A DNA stretch of 64,000 nt. It comes from Dyadobacter linearis (lineage in GTDB: Bacteria; Bacteroidota; Bacteroidia; Cytophagales; Spirosomataceae). The position numbers and the translations under genes were made by a program. This document shows positions 1 to 9,870 of the stretch, one piece after another (position 1 is the stretch's first letter; each line of letters begins with the position of its first letter). The stretch spans positions 620,001 to 684,000 of the forward strand of contig NZ_CAJRAU010000002.1 of assembly GCF_907165045.1 (NCBI RefSeq), in the 5' to 3' direction. The notes beneath the pieces were generated by a model. That model was not told the DNA's origin. It saw only the letters and a list, made by a program, of their open reading frames with translations, and ran no database searches.

Positions 1-2763
1 CAATACCTTCCCGGCCTCCGCATTCCCGCCGTTCTTCTCCGCCACGGTCATATATTTCGTCAGCTTACCTTTGAACTCTTTCTTCTTTTCCTCGTCGCGT
101 TTCTTCACACCTTCCATAATCGCGACGCTTCGTTTGTCATTTTTGTTAGCATTCAAAATGCGCTCGGCCGCTGGAAGATCGAAGGCGGACAGGTCGAGCA
201 GTTTCTTTTCGTGCATCGAAACCAGCAACTCTGCGCCCTGGCTGGAAGCCGACAGGATCGAGGCGAGTTCTGTTTTTTCATTCTGGTTCAATTCAGGTAC
301 CCATTTCAGCGAAGCCTGCTTGCCTGCGGCGGGGTCGGTTTTGGATAAACTGTTCAATGCGGCTGCGCGAATATCGAAGCTCATTTTCTTGTCCTGCACG
401 ACCTTCGCAAATACGGGCTGGTTCTGCTTTGGACTTACTTCCATGGCTTTCAAGGCGAGGCGCAAAGTATTGTCAGGCAGCTGGTCGCTGATCATACCGG
501 CCACTGCTGCGCTCGATTGCTCGATCTTAAACCGGCCGATCGCGTCGAGTGCCAGGTCTTTATCCGTTTGCGTATTGCTGGTGAGTAAAGTTTTCACCGG
601 AGCGGCCAGTATCGCAGCCATTTCCGGTGATTGTACCTGCGATTGGTTCTGCAAAGCGAACGTAATGTACGTTTTCGCATTCGCCGGATCAGCGGTCAAC
701 TGCTTCATAGTCTCGTTAATGTCGCTGTTTTTGAGCATTCCCGCCATACTCACAAAAGTAGATTCATCCAGTACCGACATTTCTGCCTTTGGCCAAAATT
801 TAAGGAACGCAGTTTCGCGCTGACCTTCCGGTAAAGCCTGTACCGCCCAAAGCATATTGACAGCCGGCACATTGGCCGCCGCTGGCGAATTGATAAATTC
901 CTGTAATGCCGCCGGAGATTGTTCCAATGCTTTTCTTGCCAAAAACCTTTCAAAACGCCGCTCGTAACTGCCGCCCATTGCATTGCCGGGCAATTCGGGT
1001 TTTGATGCTTTCACGAGAATTTCAATGACACTCTGATCCGCATTACCCGCGTCGGTGAGCGTCCGGAGCACCTGCGAGCGCACTGCCGGATTTTTGTCTT
1101 CGATAAGATTTTTCGTTAATGCAGCAATCTCGGTCGGTTGCAATGAAAAGCTATTCAGCGAGCGGAGCGCCTCGCGGCGGATATCGGAGGAAGAAGCCTG
1201 CAAAAGTTTCGTTACCAGTGCAGCATCGTATTTTTTAATGCCTTCCAAAGACCATAACGCGTGAATGCGCGCGACGGGATCGGCCGCTTCGTCTGCCGCG
1301 ATAGCGATCAGCTCGGGCGCGAGCTTCGAGGTTTCGGCAATAGGACGATCAGATATCTGGTGCCAGGCCGCGCGTTTCTGCCAGAGTGAAGGCGATTTAA
1401 GGTAACCCGTCAGGTCCTCAGTTTTTATTTTGTAAAAGTCAGGTACCTCGCGCGGCTGCTGACTCACGTGCCTGATCCGCCAAATGCGCCCGTGCGATTT
1501 ATCACGATCCGGGTGGGTGGTAGGGAGCTCGTTATGAGATACGATTTTGTTATACCAGTCAGCAATATACAGACAGCCGTCGGGGCCAAACTCCATATTC
1601 ACGGGCCTGAACCAATCATCTTCCGAGGTCAATAAGTCGGGTAAGTGGCTGGAAGTGACGGTACCATCTTCATTACGGACCATTTTCACCGCGTTGATCG
1701 AGCTGGTAATTGGATTTGCCAAAAAGGCTACATCCTTGTATTCAGCTGGAAAAGTGCCCGAAGCATCGTCGGGAAAAGCGGTACCCGAAATCCCCGTTCC
1801 GCCCACTCTGAAAGTGTGCAGCGGCGGCATAAATGGCTGGTAGGGACGCAAACGGTCATTTCCAATACCTGGAAAACCAACGCCCGGTTCGAGCTGCACG
1901 ACCGAGTAGCCGAGGTCATTCGCCTCCGAACCATACCATTGTCCATTGTGCCGCAACTGGAAACCCCAGATATTATTGAGCCCCGAACTCACCAGCTCTA
2001 CCTTTTTTCCATCCAGTGAAAACCGCGCGATCTTACTGAAATCGATCTTGGCTTTTGCGTCGCTTTTGAGCGAAGTTACCTCGCCTTTATTCAATCCGCC
2101 GTGACTGAAATGAATCCAGTCGCCCGGCCCGCGCACCAGCGTATGCGCCATGGTATGCGTATCAGTGAAGCCAAATCCGGTTAGCAGCGGGTCGCGTTCG
2201 TCAGCTTTTCCGTCGCCGTTTTTATCATCCAAAAAGAACATTTCTGAACCTTGCGCCACATACACACCCGATTTGTAAGGCAGGATGCTCATCGGGATCG
2301 TCAGTCCGTCCGCCCAGATCGTGGCTTTCGCCGGTGTCTTTTTATAGAGGTCAGAAATGACGATTATCTTGTCGTTACCCTTTGTTTTTCCCTGATACAG
2401 GTCGAGAATGCGCCTGAAACTGGGGTGTGTTTTCTGCTCTTCCTGGTTGTCCATCAGCCGCAGCAGGTCGTTCCACTGGATATCGGCGATAGGGTCGAGC
2501 GGGTACATTCTGGCCGTTTGGGTCCAGAGCCGACCCGCGTCGTCGAAGGTCAGGTCCACGGGGTTGACAATACTGTCACGCTCGCTGGCAACCAGCTCGA
2601 TCACAAAACCGGGGGCAAGCTTGAAGCCGGCCAGCTCCTGTTCGGGCGTGTTTACTTTGGTCCGTACCGATTGCGTTTTATCTTTTTTCTGCGCTTGACT
2701 GCTGTCGGGCAGGCAAAGCGCTATTATAACCGCGAATGCCGCAGTGAATTTTTGTAGCCTCAT
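1..2763 (-). CDS. PVC-type membrane-bound dehydrogenase-like protein with HEAT repeats (3' end outside window)
   Basis: Reading the minus strand from the ATG at 2763 gives 921 open codons to the window edge, so the C-terminus is missing. The N-terminus (MRLQKFTAAFAVIIALCLPD) is a signal peptide, so the protein is exported. Residues ~35-430 look like the beta-propeller of PVC-type dehydrogenase-like proteins (TIGR02604/DUF7133), with motifs such as FTDTHTMAHTLVRGPGDW and PVNMEFGPDGCLYIADWYN. From about residue 470 the sequence becomes helical HEAT-like repeats (for example ALWSLEGIKKYDAALVTKLL). Such proteins often end in a cytochrome-c CxxCH domain, which would lie beyond the edge and cannot be confirmed. 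It is the last visible gene of the SusC/SusD locus, 36 nt after the DUF1080 gene. An oxidoreductase role on sugars is inferred from family and context. Confidence 0.8.
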   Translation of the reverse strand, partial: MRLQKFTAAFAVIIALCLPDSSQAQKKDKTQSVRTKVNTPEQELAGFKLAPGFVIELVASERDSIVNPVDLTFDDAGRLWTQTARMYPLDPIADIQWNDLLRLMDNQEEQKTHPSFRRILDLYQGKTKGNDKIIVISDLYKKTPAKATIWADGLTIPMSILPYKSGVYVAQGSEMFFLDDKNGDGKADERDPLLTGFGFTDTHTMAHTLVRGPGDWIHFSHGGLNKGEVTSLKSDAKAKIDFSKIARFSLDGKKVELVSSGLNNIWGFQLRHNGQWYGSEANDLGYSVVQLEPGVGFPGIGNDRLRPYQPFMPPLHTFRVGGTGISGTAFPDDASGTFPAEYKDVAFLANPITSSINAVKMVRNEDGTVTSSHLPDLLTSEDDWFRPVNMEFGPDGCLYIADWYNKIVSHNELPTTHPDRDKSHGRIWRIRHVSQQPREVPDFYKIKTEDLTGYLKSPSLWQKRAAWHQISDRPIAETSKLAPELIAIAADEAADPVARIHALWSLEGIKKYDAALVTKLLQASSSDIRREALRSLNSFSLQPTEIAALTKNLIEDKNPAVRSQVLRTLTDAGNADQSVIEILVKASKPELPGNAMGGSYERRFERFLARKALEQSPAALQEFINSPAAANVPAVNMLWAVQALPEGQRETAFLKFWPKAEMSVLDESTFVSMAGMLKNSDINETMKQLTADPANAKTYITFALQNQSQVQSPEMAAILAAPVKTLLTSNTQTDKDLALDAIGRFKIEQSSAAVAGMISDQLPDNTLRLALKAMEVSPKQNQPVFAKVVQDKKMSFDIRAAALNSLSKTDPAAGKQASLKWVPELNQNEKTELASILSASSQGAELLVSMHEKKLLDLSAFDLPAAERILNANKNDKRSVAIMEGVKKRDEEKKKEFKGKLTKYMTVAEKNGGNAEAGKVL

Positions 2764-2799
2764 AAATAAATGGATTTGCTGTTACCGGATCAAATGTTT

Positions 2800-3450
2800 T
2801 TACAGCTCGGTGAGCACCAGGTCGCGAAATTCGACCTGGGCTACTCCGCCGCTGTGTATTTGCACTGCTATCACTCCCTTTTGAGGCATTTTCTGGTCTG
2901 TTTCCATATAGTCGCAGGTCTTTACGCCATTGATATACAGCTCGTGCCGGTTGCCTTTGCAGCGGATCATGTACGTGTTCCAGTCGTTTTCTTTCAAAAC
3001 GTGGCTAAGCGTTTTCAGGTCGCCGCCGATCAGTTTGCCGCGACGGTGCTCATCGTAAATATCGCCCCAATAGCCCGTACCGATATCTGCCTGATACCCC
3101 ACCATTTTACCACCCTCAACTACCGATCTGTACTGAATACCACTGTTGATCATGCCCGTTTTTGCATCGCCGGTGAGCCGGAAAAGGCATCGGAATTCGA
3201 AATCGCCGTATTCTTTGGTTGTAAAAAGGTATCTGTTCGCATCGATCTTGTTTTTGCCGTCGCCGCTTTTCAGGGAGCTGTCGGCCGCTGTCCAAAGCTT
3301 CATTTCAGCGGGTTCGATCGTTTTCCATCCCGTCAGGGTTTTTCCGTCAAAAAGAGAAACCGTTTTCGGAGCTGACTGACCGGATACATTCCAGCAAATG
3401 CAGGCAAATACGATTTGCAGCAGCAGTGTTTTATTTTTAAATAAGCTCAT
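2800..3450 (-). CDS. DUF1080 (3-keto-disaccharide hydrolase-type) exported protein
   Basis: 216 residues with a signal peptide ending near CWNVSGQ. The mature part carries the hallmarks of DUF1080, a concanavalin-like beta-sandwich: SLFDGKTLTGWK near the start, then FEFRCLFRLTGDAKTGMINS, GIQYRS, NDWNTYMIRCKGNRHELYING and a C-terminal VQIHSGG. Members of this family are annotated as 3-keto-disaccharide hydrolases, and the length is typical of a single-domain member. It lies between susD and the dehydrogenase-like gene on the same strand, with about 20-40 nt gaps, so it probably shares their transcript and acts in the periplasm or at the outer membrane on the substrate bound by SusCD. The exact substrate cannot be read from the sequence. 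Confidence 0.85.
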   Translation of the reverse strand: MSLFKNKTLLLQIVFACICWNVSGQSAPKTVSLFDGKTLTGWKTIEPAEMKLWTAADSSLKSGDGKNKIDANRYLFTTKEYGDFEFRCLFRLTGDAKTGMINSGIQYRSVVEGGKMVGYQADIGTGYWGDIYDEHRRGKLIGGDLKTLSHVLKENDWNTYMIRCKGNRHELYINGVKTCDYMETDQKMPQKGVIAVQIHSGGVAQVEFRDLVLTEL

Positions 3451-3471
3451 TTTTAAAAATTTAATTTGTTG

Positions 3472-4995
3472 TTACCACTTTGGATGCTGCACCAATGTGC
3501 CGCCAGACTTGTCTATCTCGGATTGCGGGATCGGGAAAAAGTCATGCTTTCCGTCCACATATTTGAAGAAATTGCCTCCCCACTGCGGGTTTATCTTCGT
3601 ATCGTTCTGCCAGCGGTCCTTCGATCTTAAAAAGCTCCCTGCAATACCCCACCTGCGCAGATCGAATGCAATTTTACCCTCGAAAGTAAATTCAACCCTT
3701 CTTTCGTGACGGATCGCCTCGAAAACCTGCGCTTTGTTCAGGCTGGTAGCCAGCGCCGGCATATTCACCGACGGACGCGCCCGGACCTGATTAATATAAG
3801 GTACCGCCGCGGCCGGACTACCCGTTTCATTTAAAACCTCAGCATACATAAGCAGTACCTCGGCGTAGCGGTACAATGCGAAATTTGCAGAGGTATGCCA
3901 TGGATAATTCTGCTCTATCTCAGCGCCGGTTTTCCCGGAGATCACCCATTTTTTCAAAGCAAAGCCGGTTCCGTTCACTACGTCTTTAAAAATCTGCCCT
4001 TCGAAATTGTCGCCTTTGCGAAAGATCGAATAGTTGAGGCGCGGATCTTCCTTGGGTGTTTTTTCATATTCATTCACCAGATCCTGGGTCGGTCGGATCC
4101 AGCCCCAGCCTCCGCCGGGCACATATCCCTCTCCGTTTGGCGCACTGTACGTGGTGGAGAAGTTACCCAGGTTTTTACCCGTATTCGCCTTGTATTGTAT
4201 TTCAAAAATGGATTCACTGTGGTTTTCAACCGAACCGTCGAACAATGCGGAATAGGAATTCAGTAGTTCGAATTTGCCCGAGTTGATCACGGTTTCCAGG
4301 AGCGGCTTGGCCTGCGCCCATTTTTTCTCCCACAAATAAAGCTCTGCCAATACCGTTTTGGCCGCATAGGAAGTGGCGCGGCCCAAGTTTGCATCGTCGT
4401 AAGTATCGGGCAGGGTGGAAGCTTCGAGCAGGTCTTTTTCAGCCTGGTCAAACAGCTCCTGCTGCGTTGATTTCGGTATCAGTAAATCGTCGATACCCAG
4501 CGTTTTGGTTACCAATGGCGCGTCACCGTACATTTTGGCAAGGCGCAGCATCCACCAGCCACGCAGAAAATATGCTTCCTTGATCAGCCGGCCTTTCAGG
4601 GCTTCGTCCATTTCGATCCCGGGGATTTTTTCCATGGCCTGATTGGAGCGGTAGATACCTTCGTAGATCTGAAACCACTGATTGGACAATTCCCCGTTAT
4701 TGGGCTGCAATGTATATTGGTAGATCTGGTTCCAGGCCACACCGTCGGGATGAGGCTCGGCGTCGGAACTTTGAATATCTCCCCACATATCCATTCCCGT
4801 TGTATTGCTGGTACTTCCGCCGGTATGGTAGGCCAGAATTGCATTATAGCAAGCCACCACAGCCGCATTTGCATCATCGGCGGTGGTATAAAATCCGTCC
4901 TGCGACACCGAGCCGATCGGTTCCAGGTTCAGTTTGTCGTTGCAGCCGCCCGCCAGCACAGCCAGCAGCGCGATCGTAAAAGTTAGTTTTTTCAT
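3472..4995 (-). CDS. SusD/RagB-family outer-membrane nutrient-binding lipoprotein
   Basis: 507 residues. The N-terminus MKKLTFTIALLAVLAGGC is a lipoprotein signal with the lipidated Cys at residue 18. The body has the SusD/RagB pattern: an N-terminal TPR-like part (GFYTTADDANAAVVACYNAI, then EAYFLRGWWMLRLAKMYGD) and the conserved C-terminal RHERRVEFTFEGKIAFDLRR, ending in FFPIPQSEID. SusD proteins sit on the cell surface as the lid of the SusC transporter and bind oligosaccharide. The gene follows susC by about 36 nt on the same strand, the standard arrangement. No missing part or frameshift is seen. Confidence 0.95.
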   Translation of the reverse strand: MKKLTFTIALLAVLAGGCNDKLNLEPIGSVSQDGFYTTADDANAAVVACYNAILAYHTGGSTSNTTGMDMWGDIQSSDAEPHPDGVAWNQIYQYTLQPNNGELSNQWFQIYEGIYRSNQAMEKIPGIEMDEALKGRLIKEAYFLRGWWMLRLAKMYGDAPLVTKTLGIDDLLIPKSTQQELFDQAEKDLLEASTLPDTYDDANLGRATSYAAKTVLAELYLWEKKWAQAKPLLETVINSGKFELLNSYSALFDGSVENHSESIFEIQYKANTGKNLGNFSTTYSAPNGEGYVPGGGWGWIRPTQDLVNEYEKTPKEDPRLNYSIFRKGDNFEGQIFKDVVNGTGFALKKWVISGKTGAEIEQNYPWHTSANFALYRYAEVLLMYAEVLNETGSPAAAVPYINQVRARPSVNMPALATSLNKAQVFEAIRHERRVEFTFEGKIAFDLRRWGIAGSFLRSKDRWQNDTKINPQWGGNFFKYVDGKHDFFPIPQSEIDKSGGTLVQHPKW

Positions 4996-5031
4996 TCGTA
5001 TAAATTGGATACGTAGCTGATATTGATTTTT

Positions 5032-8000
5032 TTAAAAACCGAGGTTCAATCCCATGTAAAGTGAGCGCGCAATAGGGTAGGAGGTTGCTGGCGTTTCGGG
5101 GTCAAAACCTGGGTATTTGGTGAATGTGAGCAGATTTTGTCCGGCAATAAAAAGTCTGATCTTGCCTAATCCCGCCTTTTTGATCGCCTCGCCTGAAAAG
5201 TCGTAACCCAGCTGTACATTCTGAATGCGGATGTAATCCTGACTTCTCACCCAAAAATCCGAAGAGCGGGAATTGTTGTTCGGATCACCACCGATAATCC
5301 GCGGCACATAGTTGCTCGTTCCCGGCCCGGTCCAGCGATCGGCCCACATGATATTCGTCGATTCTGCTGCGCGCGCGGCTGCAAACCCGCTGGCGAAGAT
5401 GTTCTGGTATCTTCCAAAATCTCCGGTCACCGAAAGGGCAAGGTCGAAGTTTTTGTAGCGTGCGCTGCCATTGAAACCAATGATCTGCTTCGCCAGGAAA
5501 TCGCCGATATAGGTCCGGTCTTTGTCATCTATAACATTGTCTCCATTCAAATCCTTGAACTTAATATCACCGGGCTGCGCGTTGGGCTGCAAGGGTGAGG
5601 CCGCGATTTCGTCGGTGGTCTGGAAGATACCGTTGTGCACATAACCGTAAAATGAGTTGATCCCGTGACCTTGCGAAGTGCGCGTTTCAACACCGCCCTG
5701 GCCGCCGCCCGCCTGGATAATGTCCAGCCCCTTGTCCAGTTTGGTCACCTCGTTTTTATTGATCGTGATATTGAAACCCAGGTTGTAAGTGAAATTCTGG
5801 TCAAATGCGCTGCCACGGTAATCGACTGTAAATTCCATCCCGCTGTTACGCACGCTGCCTATGTTCTGGTAAGGATAGGTGGCCAGTCCCGAAATGCTCG
5901 GAAGCGGCACTCGAACGAGTACGTCGGAAGTTCGGCGGTCGTAATAATCGATGATAAAGCCCAGCCTGTCCTGGAAAAGGTTGAATTCGAGTCCGGCGCC
6001 GGTCGTTGTTGTTTTTTCCCAGGATATATTGCGGTTGGCCAGGGCAGTCGGGCCTGCTCCTGAAACTACATTTTGAGAAGAACCAAAATTGTAGAAAAGA
6101 CTGTAATCGATCAGCGACTGGTAAGGGTAGATCCCCACATCCTGATTGCCGAGTACGCCATAACCCGCCCGGAGCTTCACGTAGCTGACGGGCCCAAGTT
6201 TTCCTGATATGAATTCTTCATTTGAAAGCACCCAGCCGGCTGATACAGAAGGGAATATCCCCGTCCGGTTGCTCTTTTCAAAGCGGGAGGACTGGTCGAT
6301 CCGGATGCTCGAAGACAGCAGGTATTTTTCTTTAAATGCATAATTAAGACGTCCGAGATAAGATTGCAATGCCCATTCCGTGTAGTTGCCGCGCGCCAGA
6401 TCGTTGGAAGTGGCGGCGTCCAATACTTGCAGGTTCTCATCATTTCTGCTGAATGTATTCCTGAATGCCCGCACAAATTCATACCGCTCATTCTGGAAAG
6501 TATAACCCGCCATCAGATCCACGTGGTGATTGGTGCCGAACGTTTTGCCATAGGTCAGGATGTTATCGATAATGTAGTTTTTCGTGCTGTTCACCTGCCT
6601 GTTCAGCGTAGCGATCCCGTTGGAATTACCCAGTCCGAAGTTGTAGGAAGGCACGAAGTTCTTGATATCCAGATTGATATATTCGGCCCCGATACTGGTT
6701 TTGAATTTCAGCCCCGGAACGATCTCATATTCAGCATACAGATTACCCAATAAGCCAAGTCTGTTATCGACGTTTGTCCGCTCGAATGCGTACACCAGCG
6801 GCGCGGTCATGGTAGTCGGCTGACCTGCGCGGTCGGCGATTCCGTAGCTTCCGTCGGGATTGTAAGGCAGCACATTCGGGGCGTAGATAAGCGCCGCATT
6901 CACGGCACCCTGCGGGTCGCCTTGCTTCAATGCGCCGTAACTGAACCCGAAGCTGCTTCCGATTTTCAGTCCTTTCAGTGGCTGAATGTCATTATTTACA
7001 CGAAAGTTAGCGCGACTGTATCTGGAATTAAGTACAATACCGTCGCCTTTGTAGTAGCTCATCGTGATCGCGTGCAGGTTCTTTTCCGTACCGCCGCTGA
7101 AAGAAAGCGAGTAATTCTGTTTTCCTCCCGTGCGAAAGATTTCGTCCTGCCAGTTAGTACCTTTTCCGAGTGAAGCCGGATCAGCATAAGGCGCTTCTTT
7201 GCCCTGATTGACATAAAAATCATTCACCATCGCACCATAAGTAGCCGCGTCCACGGTACCAATTTTGTTGATCGGCCGGTCGAAGCTGTACATGGATTGA
7301 AAGCTGATCACTTCCTTGCCAATAGCCCCTCTTTTGGTAGTGACCAACACTACACCATTCGCGCCGCGCGAACCGTAGATGGCCGCCGAAGAAGCGTCTT
7401 TCAGTACGGTTACCGATTCAATACTGTTCGGGTCGAGGTCGGTCAGGCCGCCGCTTGTGATAATACCGTCGACTACCACCAGCGGGGAAGCACTTGCTCC
7501 GAAACTGCCCATTCCACGGATCCGGATCTCGGCACCTGCACCGGGGCCGCCGTTCGTCTGGCGTACATTCAAGCCCGCTACTTTTCCCTGCAATGCTTGC
7601 GCCAGGTTCGGTACCGCTTGATTTTCAGTTTGTTTGCTCGATACCAATCCCACCGCGCCGGTCAGGTCCGTTTTCTTGATCGTACCATATCCGATTACGA
7701 CTACTTCGCTCAGCGCCTTGATATCACCCAGCAGCTGCACGTTCACTTCCGTGCGGCTGCCTGCCACTATTTCCTGACTGATATAACCTACGAAGCTGAA
7801 AATCAGCGTGGTATTTTCGTCACTCACATCCAGACTATACCTTCCCTGAGCGTCGGTAGTGGTACCGCTTTGCGTACCTTTCAGCAGTACGCTCACCCCT
7901 GGAAGACCGTCGCCCCGATCGTCAGACACCTTTCCCGCGATGGTATGCAGTACTTTGACTTTCACAGCCGGAATCAGCAGGCTTTCTTCCTTCGCCCGGA

Positions 8001-8364
8001 CTTCTTTTCTGATCACAATGCTTTTGTTGAATATCTTGTAGGACAGCGGCAAGTCTTTCAGCAGCTGGTTCATAGTCTGATCAATAGACGCATTTCTGAT
8101 ATTCAGACTGACTTTTAATCCTTTCGGAATATCGAGTTTATCGTATAGGAACAGGTATTCTGTCTGCTTTTCAATAGCAGTGAGCGCGACTTCCAGCGGA
8201 ACGTTTTTCTCGTTCAGCGAAATTTTCTGACTAAATCCATTGGCCGCTACCTGAGATAACGTCGCCACCAGCAGAAACGTGATTAGTTTCATTGTCAAGA
8301 TCAGTCTGGGAGGCACGGATATGATGCTGCATCCCCCTTTCTGTGGTAAAAGGTTTAATTGCAT
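5032..8364 (-). CDS. SusC/RagA-family TonB-dependent transporter with STN domain
   Basis: From the ATG at 8364 the product has 1110 residues. The open frame continues upstream to 8553, but that stretch has no signal sequence, whereas MQLNLLPQKGGC... leads into the hydrophobic segment MKLITFLLVATLSQVAANGFS; the later start is therefore preferred. Order: signal, STN domain (~residues 45-100), carboxypeptidase-regulatory-like domain (IAGKVSDDRGDGLPGVSVLL), TonB plug (GQ-rich SusC motif, RGMGSFGASASPLVVVDG) and a 22-strand barrel ending ARSLYMGLNLGF. The STN domain, followed upstream by FecR and an ECF sigma gene, marks a transporter that also signals to the anti-sigma factor. It imports the oligosaccharide captured by the adjacent SusD. 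Confidence 0.93.
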   Translation of the reverse strand: MQLNLLPQKGGCSIISVPPRLILTMKLITFLLVATLSQVAANGFSQKISLNEKNVPLEVALTAIEKQTEYLFLYDKLDIPKGLKVSLNIRNASIDQTMNQLLKDLPLSYKIFNKSIVIRKEVRAKEESLLIPAVKVKVLHTIAGKVSDDRGDGLPGVSVLLKGTQSGTTTDAQGRYSLDVSDENTTLIFSFVGYISQEIVAGSRTEVNVQLLGDIKALSEVVVIGYGTIKKTDLTGAVGLVSSKQTENQAVPNLAQALQGKVAGLNVRQTNGGPGAGAEIRIRGMGSFGASASPLVVVDGIITSGGLTDLDPNSIESVTVLKDASSAAIYGSRGANGVVLVTTKRGAIGKEVISFQSMYSFDRPINKIGTVDAATYGAMVNDFYVNQGKEAPYADPASLGKGTNWQDEIFRTGGKQNYSLSFSGGTEKNLHAITMSYYKGDGIVLNSRYSRANFRVNNDIQPLKGLKIGSSFGFSYGALKQGDPQGAVNAALIYAPNVLPYNPDGSYGIADRAGQPTTMTAPLVYAFERTNVDNRLGLLGNLYAEYEIVPGLKFKTSIGAEYINLDIKNFVPSYNFGLGNSNGIATLNRQVNSTKNYIIDNILTYGKTFGTNHHVDLMAGYTFQNERYEFVRAFRNTFSRNDENLQVLDAATSNDLARGNYTEWALQSYLGRLNYAFKEKYLLSSSIRIDQSSRFEKSNRTGIFPSVSAGWVLSNEEFISGKLGPVSYVKLRAGYGVLGNQDVGIYPYQSLIDYSLFYNFGSSQNVVSGAGPTALANRNISWEKTTTTGAGLEFNLFQDRLGFIIDYYDRRTSDVLVRVPLPSISGLATYPYQNIGSVRNSGMEFTVDYRGSAFDQNFTYNLGFNITINKNEVTKLDKGLDIIQAGGGQGGVETRTSQGHGINSFYGYVHNGIFQTTDEIAASPLQPNAQPGDIKFKDLNGDNVIDDKDRTYIGDFLAKQIIGFNGSARYKNFDLALSVTGDFGRYQNIFASGFAAARAAESTNIMWADRWTGPGTSNYVPRIIGGDPNNNSRSSDFWVRSQDYIRIQNVQLGYDFSGEAIKKAGLGKIRLFIAGQNLLTFTKYPGFDPETPATSYPIARSLYMGLNLGF

Positions 8365-8586
8365 ATATTTGTAAGGTTTAGATATACTGTAATAGACTTT
8401 GTCACAAAGGTTTTTTCGCACGATCTGGACTTTCCGGGAAGATGTTCGCAGCATCTTCCCTTTTTTGATGTCCGGCAGCGCAGGTGGAGCAATTACGAAG
8501 GTGCTTTTCTCTTGGCTTTCATAGTTTTTAGATTTAGGAATAGAATAAATCACTATTAACGATATACTGTATACGCAGCATTGCTA

Positions 8587-9780
8587 TCACATCTTTACAA
8601 CCACTTTATTCTGCTCTACCCTGGCGTTCACTCCGGCATACCTGAGCATATTCAGCAGTTCGGAGATATTTACGTTTCTGGAAACCTTGCCGGTAAACTG
8701 CCGCTTTGGAATTTTACCCTCATAGTTCACATCGATGTCGTACCACCGGGCCGCCTGCCGCATAATCTCCTGAATACCAGAATCTTTAAAGTAGAATAAG
8801 CCATTTTTCCAGGCAATTTCCCGATCAATATCAACCGCGGCTGTCTGGATTGCACCGTTGGCCGAAATCGTCGCCTGCTGGCCGGGTGTGAGCTTTTTCG
8901 AACCTTTTTTATTCCGCAATTTCACCGAACCTTCAACAAGCGTAGTCTTCGATGCACTTTCGTCCCGGTAAGCCATGATATTGAAGCTGGTACCCAGTAC
9001 TTCTACCTCCGAAGTGCCGAATCTGACTCTAAATGGTCTTTTCCTGTCTTTCGTTACCTCAAAATAGGCTTCACCCGATATCTCGACTGTGCGGTTATTG
9101 TTCGCGAAAACCGTCGGGAAGCGGATCGAGGAAGATGCATTCAGCCACACTTTACTTCCGTCGTGGAGGGTAACCTGGTATTGCCCGCCTTTGGGTGTGG
9201 AAAGTCTATTGCTCTGATTATTAGTTTCTTGTAAATTTTCCGAAACTGCGACCCGAAGTTTTCCGTCGCCGGTTTTCGTGAAACTGGCTGCGCCGTGACT
9301 GCCCAGCAGCCCGTTGGCGGCACTGTCAAGCGGAATTTGACGACCGTCTGACAAAGAGAGCATTGCCCTGTTGCCACCGGGTGGAATGTCAGTGACCTGC
9401 CGCCCGGTGACCGAAACCTCCGGGACTTTTTCGGGCCGGTTTTTCAGCCAGTAAAGCGAAAATCCGGCGATGATCAGCAGTGAAGCTGCTGCATAGCGCA
9501 GCCACCGCATCGGACGTACTTTTTCTTGTTCCTCCTCTTCCTCGCGCTGGTTTTCAGCTGTTTGTAAAATGGAGTGGAGCATTTTGCCGCTCTCTTCTTC
9601 CGAAAATTCCTTTTCATCCGGATGCAAACTTTCCCAGGCGTTTCTAATCAGCGCGGCGAGCGTCTCGTCGTTTTCTGACATCCTGATCAGGTGCATCAGC
9701 TCATTCGTTTCCGGATCCGTTGCCAGCCCGGAATAGTATCGACTGAATAGCAGCGCCAGCCTGGAAGAGGATGTTTCCAT
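8587..9780 (-). CDS. FecR-family anti-sigma factor
   Basis: About 397 residues from METSSSRL; an ATG four codons earlier (9792) is also possible. The N-terminal ~85 residues are cytoplasmic and meant to bind the sigma factor. One membrane segment follows (RYAAASLLIIAGFSLYWL), then the periplasmic FecR domain (TPKGGQYQVTLHDGSKVWLN, SGEAYFEVTKDRKRPFRV, VLGTSFNIMAY) and a C-terminal DUF4974/STN-like domain (KDSGIQEIMRQAARWYDIDV). It lies between the ECF sigma gene and susC, the classical sigma/FecR/SusC regulatory module: substrate-loaded SusC signals through its STN domain to FecR, which frees the sigma factor. Confidence 0.93.
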   Translation of the reverse strand: METSSSRLALLFSRYYSGLATDPETNELMHLIRMSENDETLAALIRNAWESLHPDEKEFSEEESGKMLHSILQTAENQREEEEEQEKVRPMRWLRYAAASLLIIAGFSLYWLKNRPEKVPEVSVTGRQVTDIPPGGNRAMLSLSDGRQIPLDSAANGLLGSHGAASFTKTGDGKLRVAVSENLQETNNQSNRLSTPKGGQYQVTLHDGSKVWLNASSSIRFPTVFANNNRTVEISGEAYFEVTKDRKRPFRVRFGTSEVEVLGTSFNIMAYRDESASKTTLVEGSVKLRNKKGSKKLTPGQQATISANGAIQTAAVDIDREIAWKNGLFYFKDSGIQEIMRQAARWYDIDVNYEGKIPKRQFTGKVSRNVNISELLNMLRYAGVNARVEQNKVVVKM

Positions 9781-9870
9781 ACTAAAAAGCATTTAGGATT
9801 TGTAAGAAAGCGTTCTTGTATCTAAGACAGGAAAAATTGAATAAAAGGGGGTATTGTCCTGCAAATATTT

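Noticed and set aside
7297..8118. Long plus-strand ORF of 273 codons inside the susC gene
   Set aside because: It is antisense to the conserved SusC reading frame and shows no domain; a shadow of codon bias.
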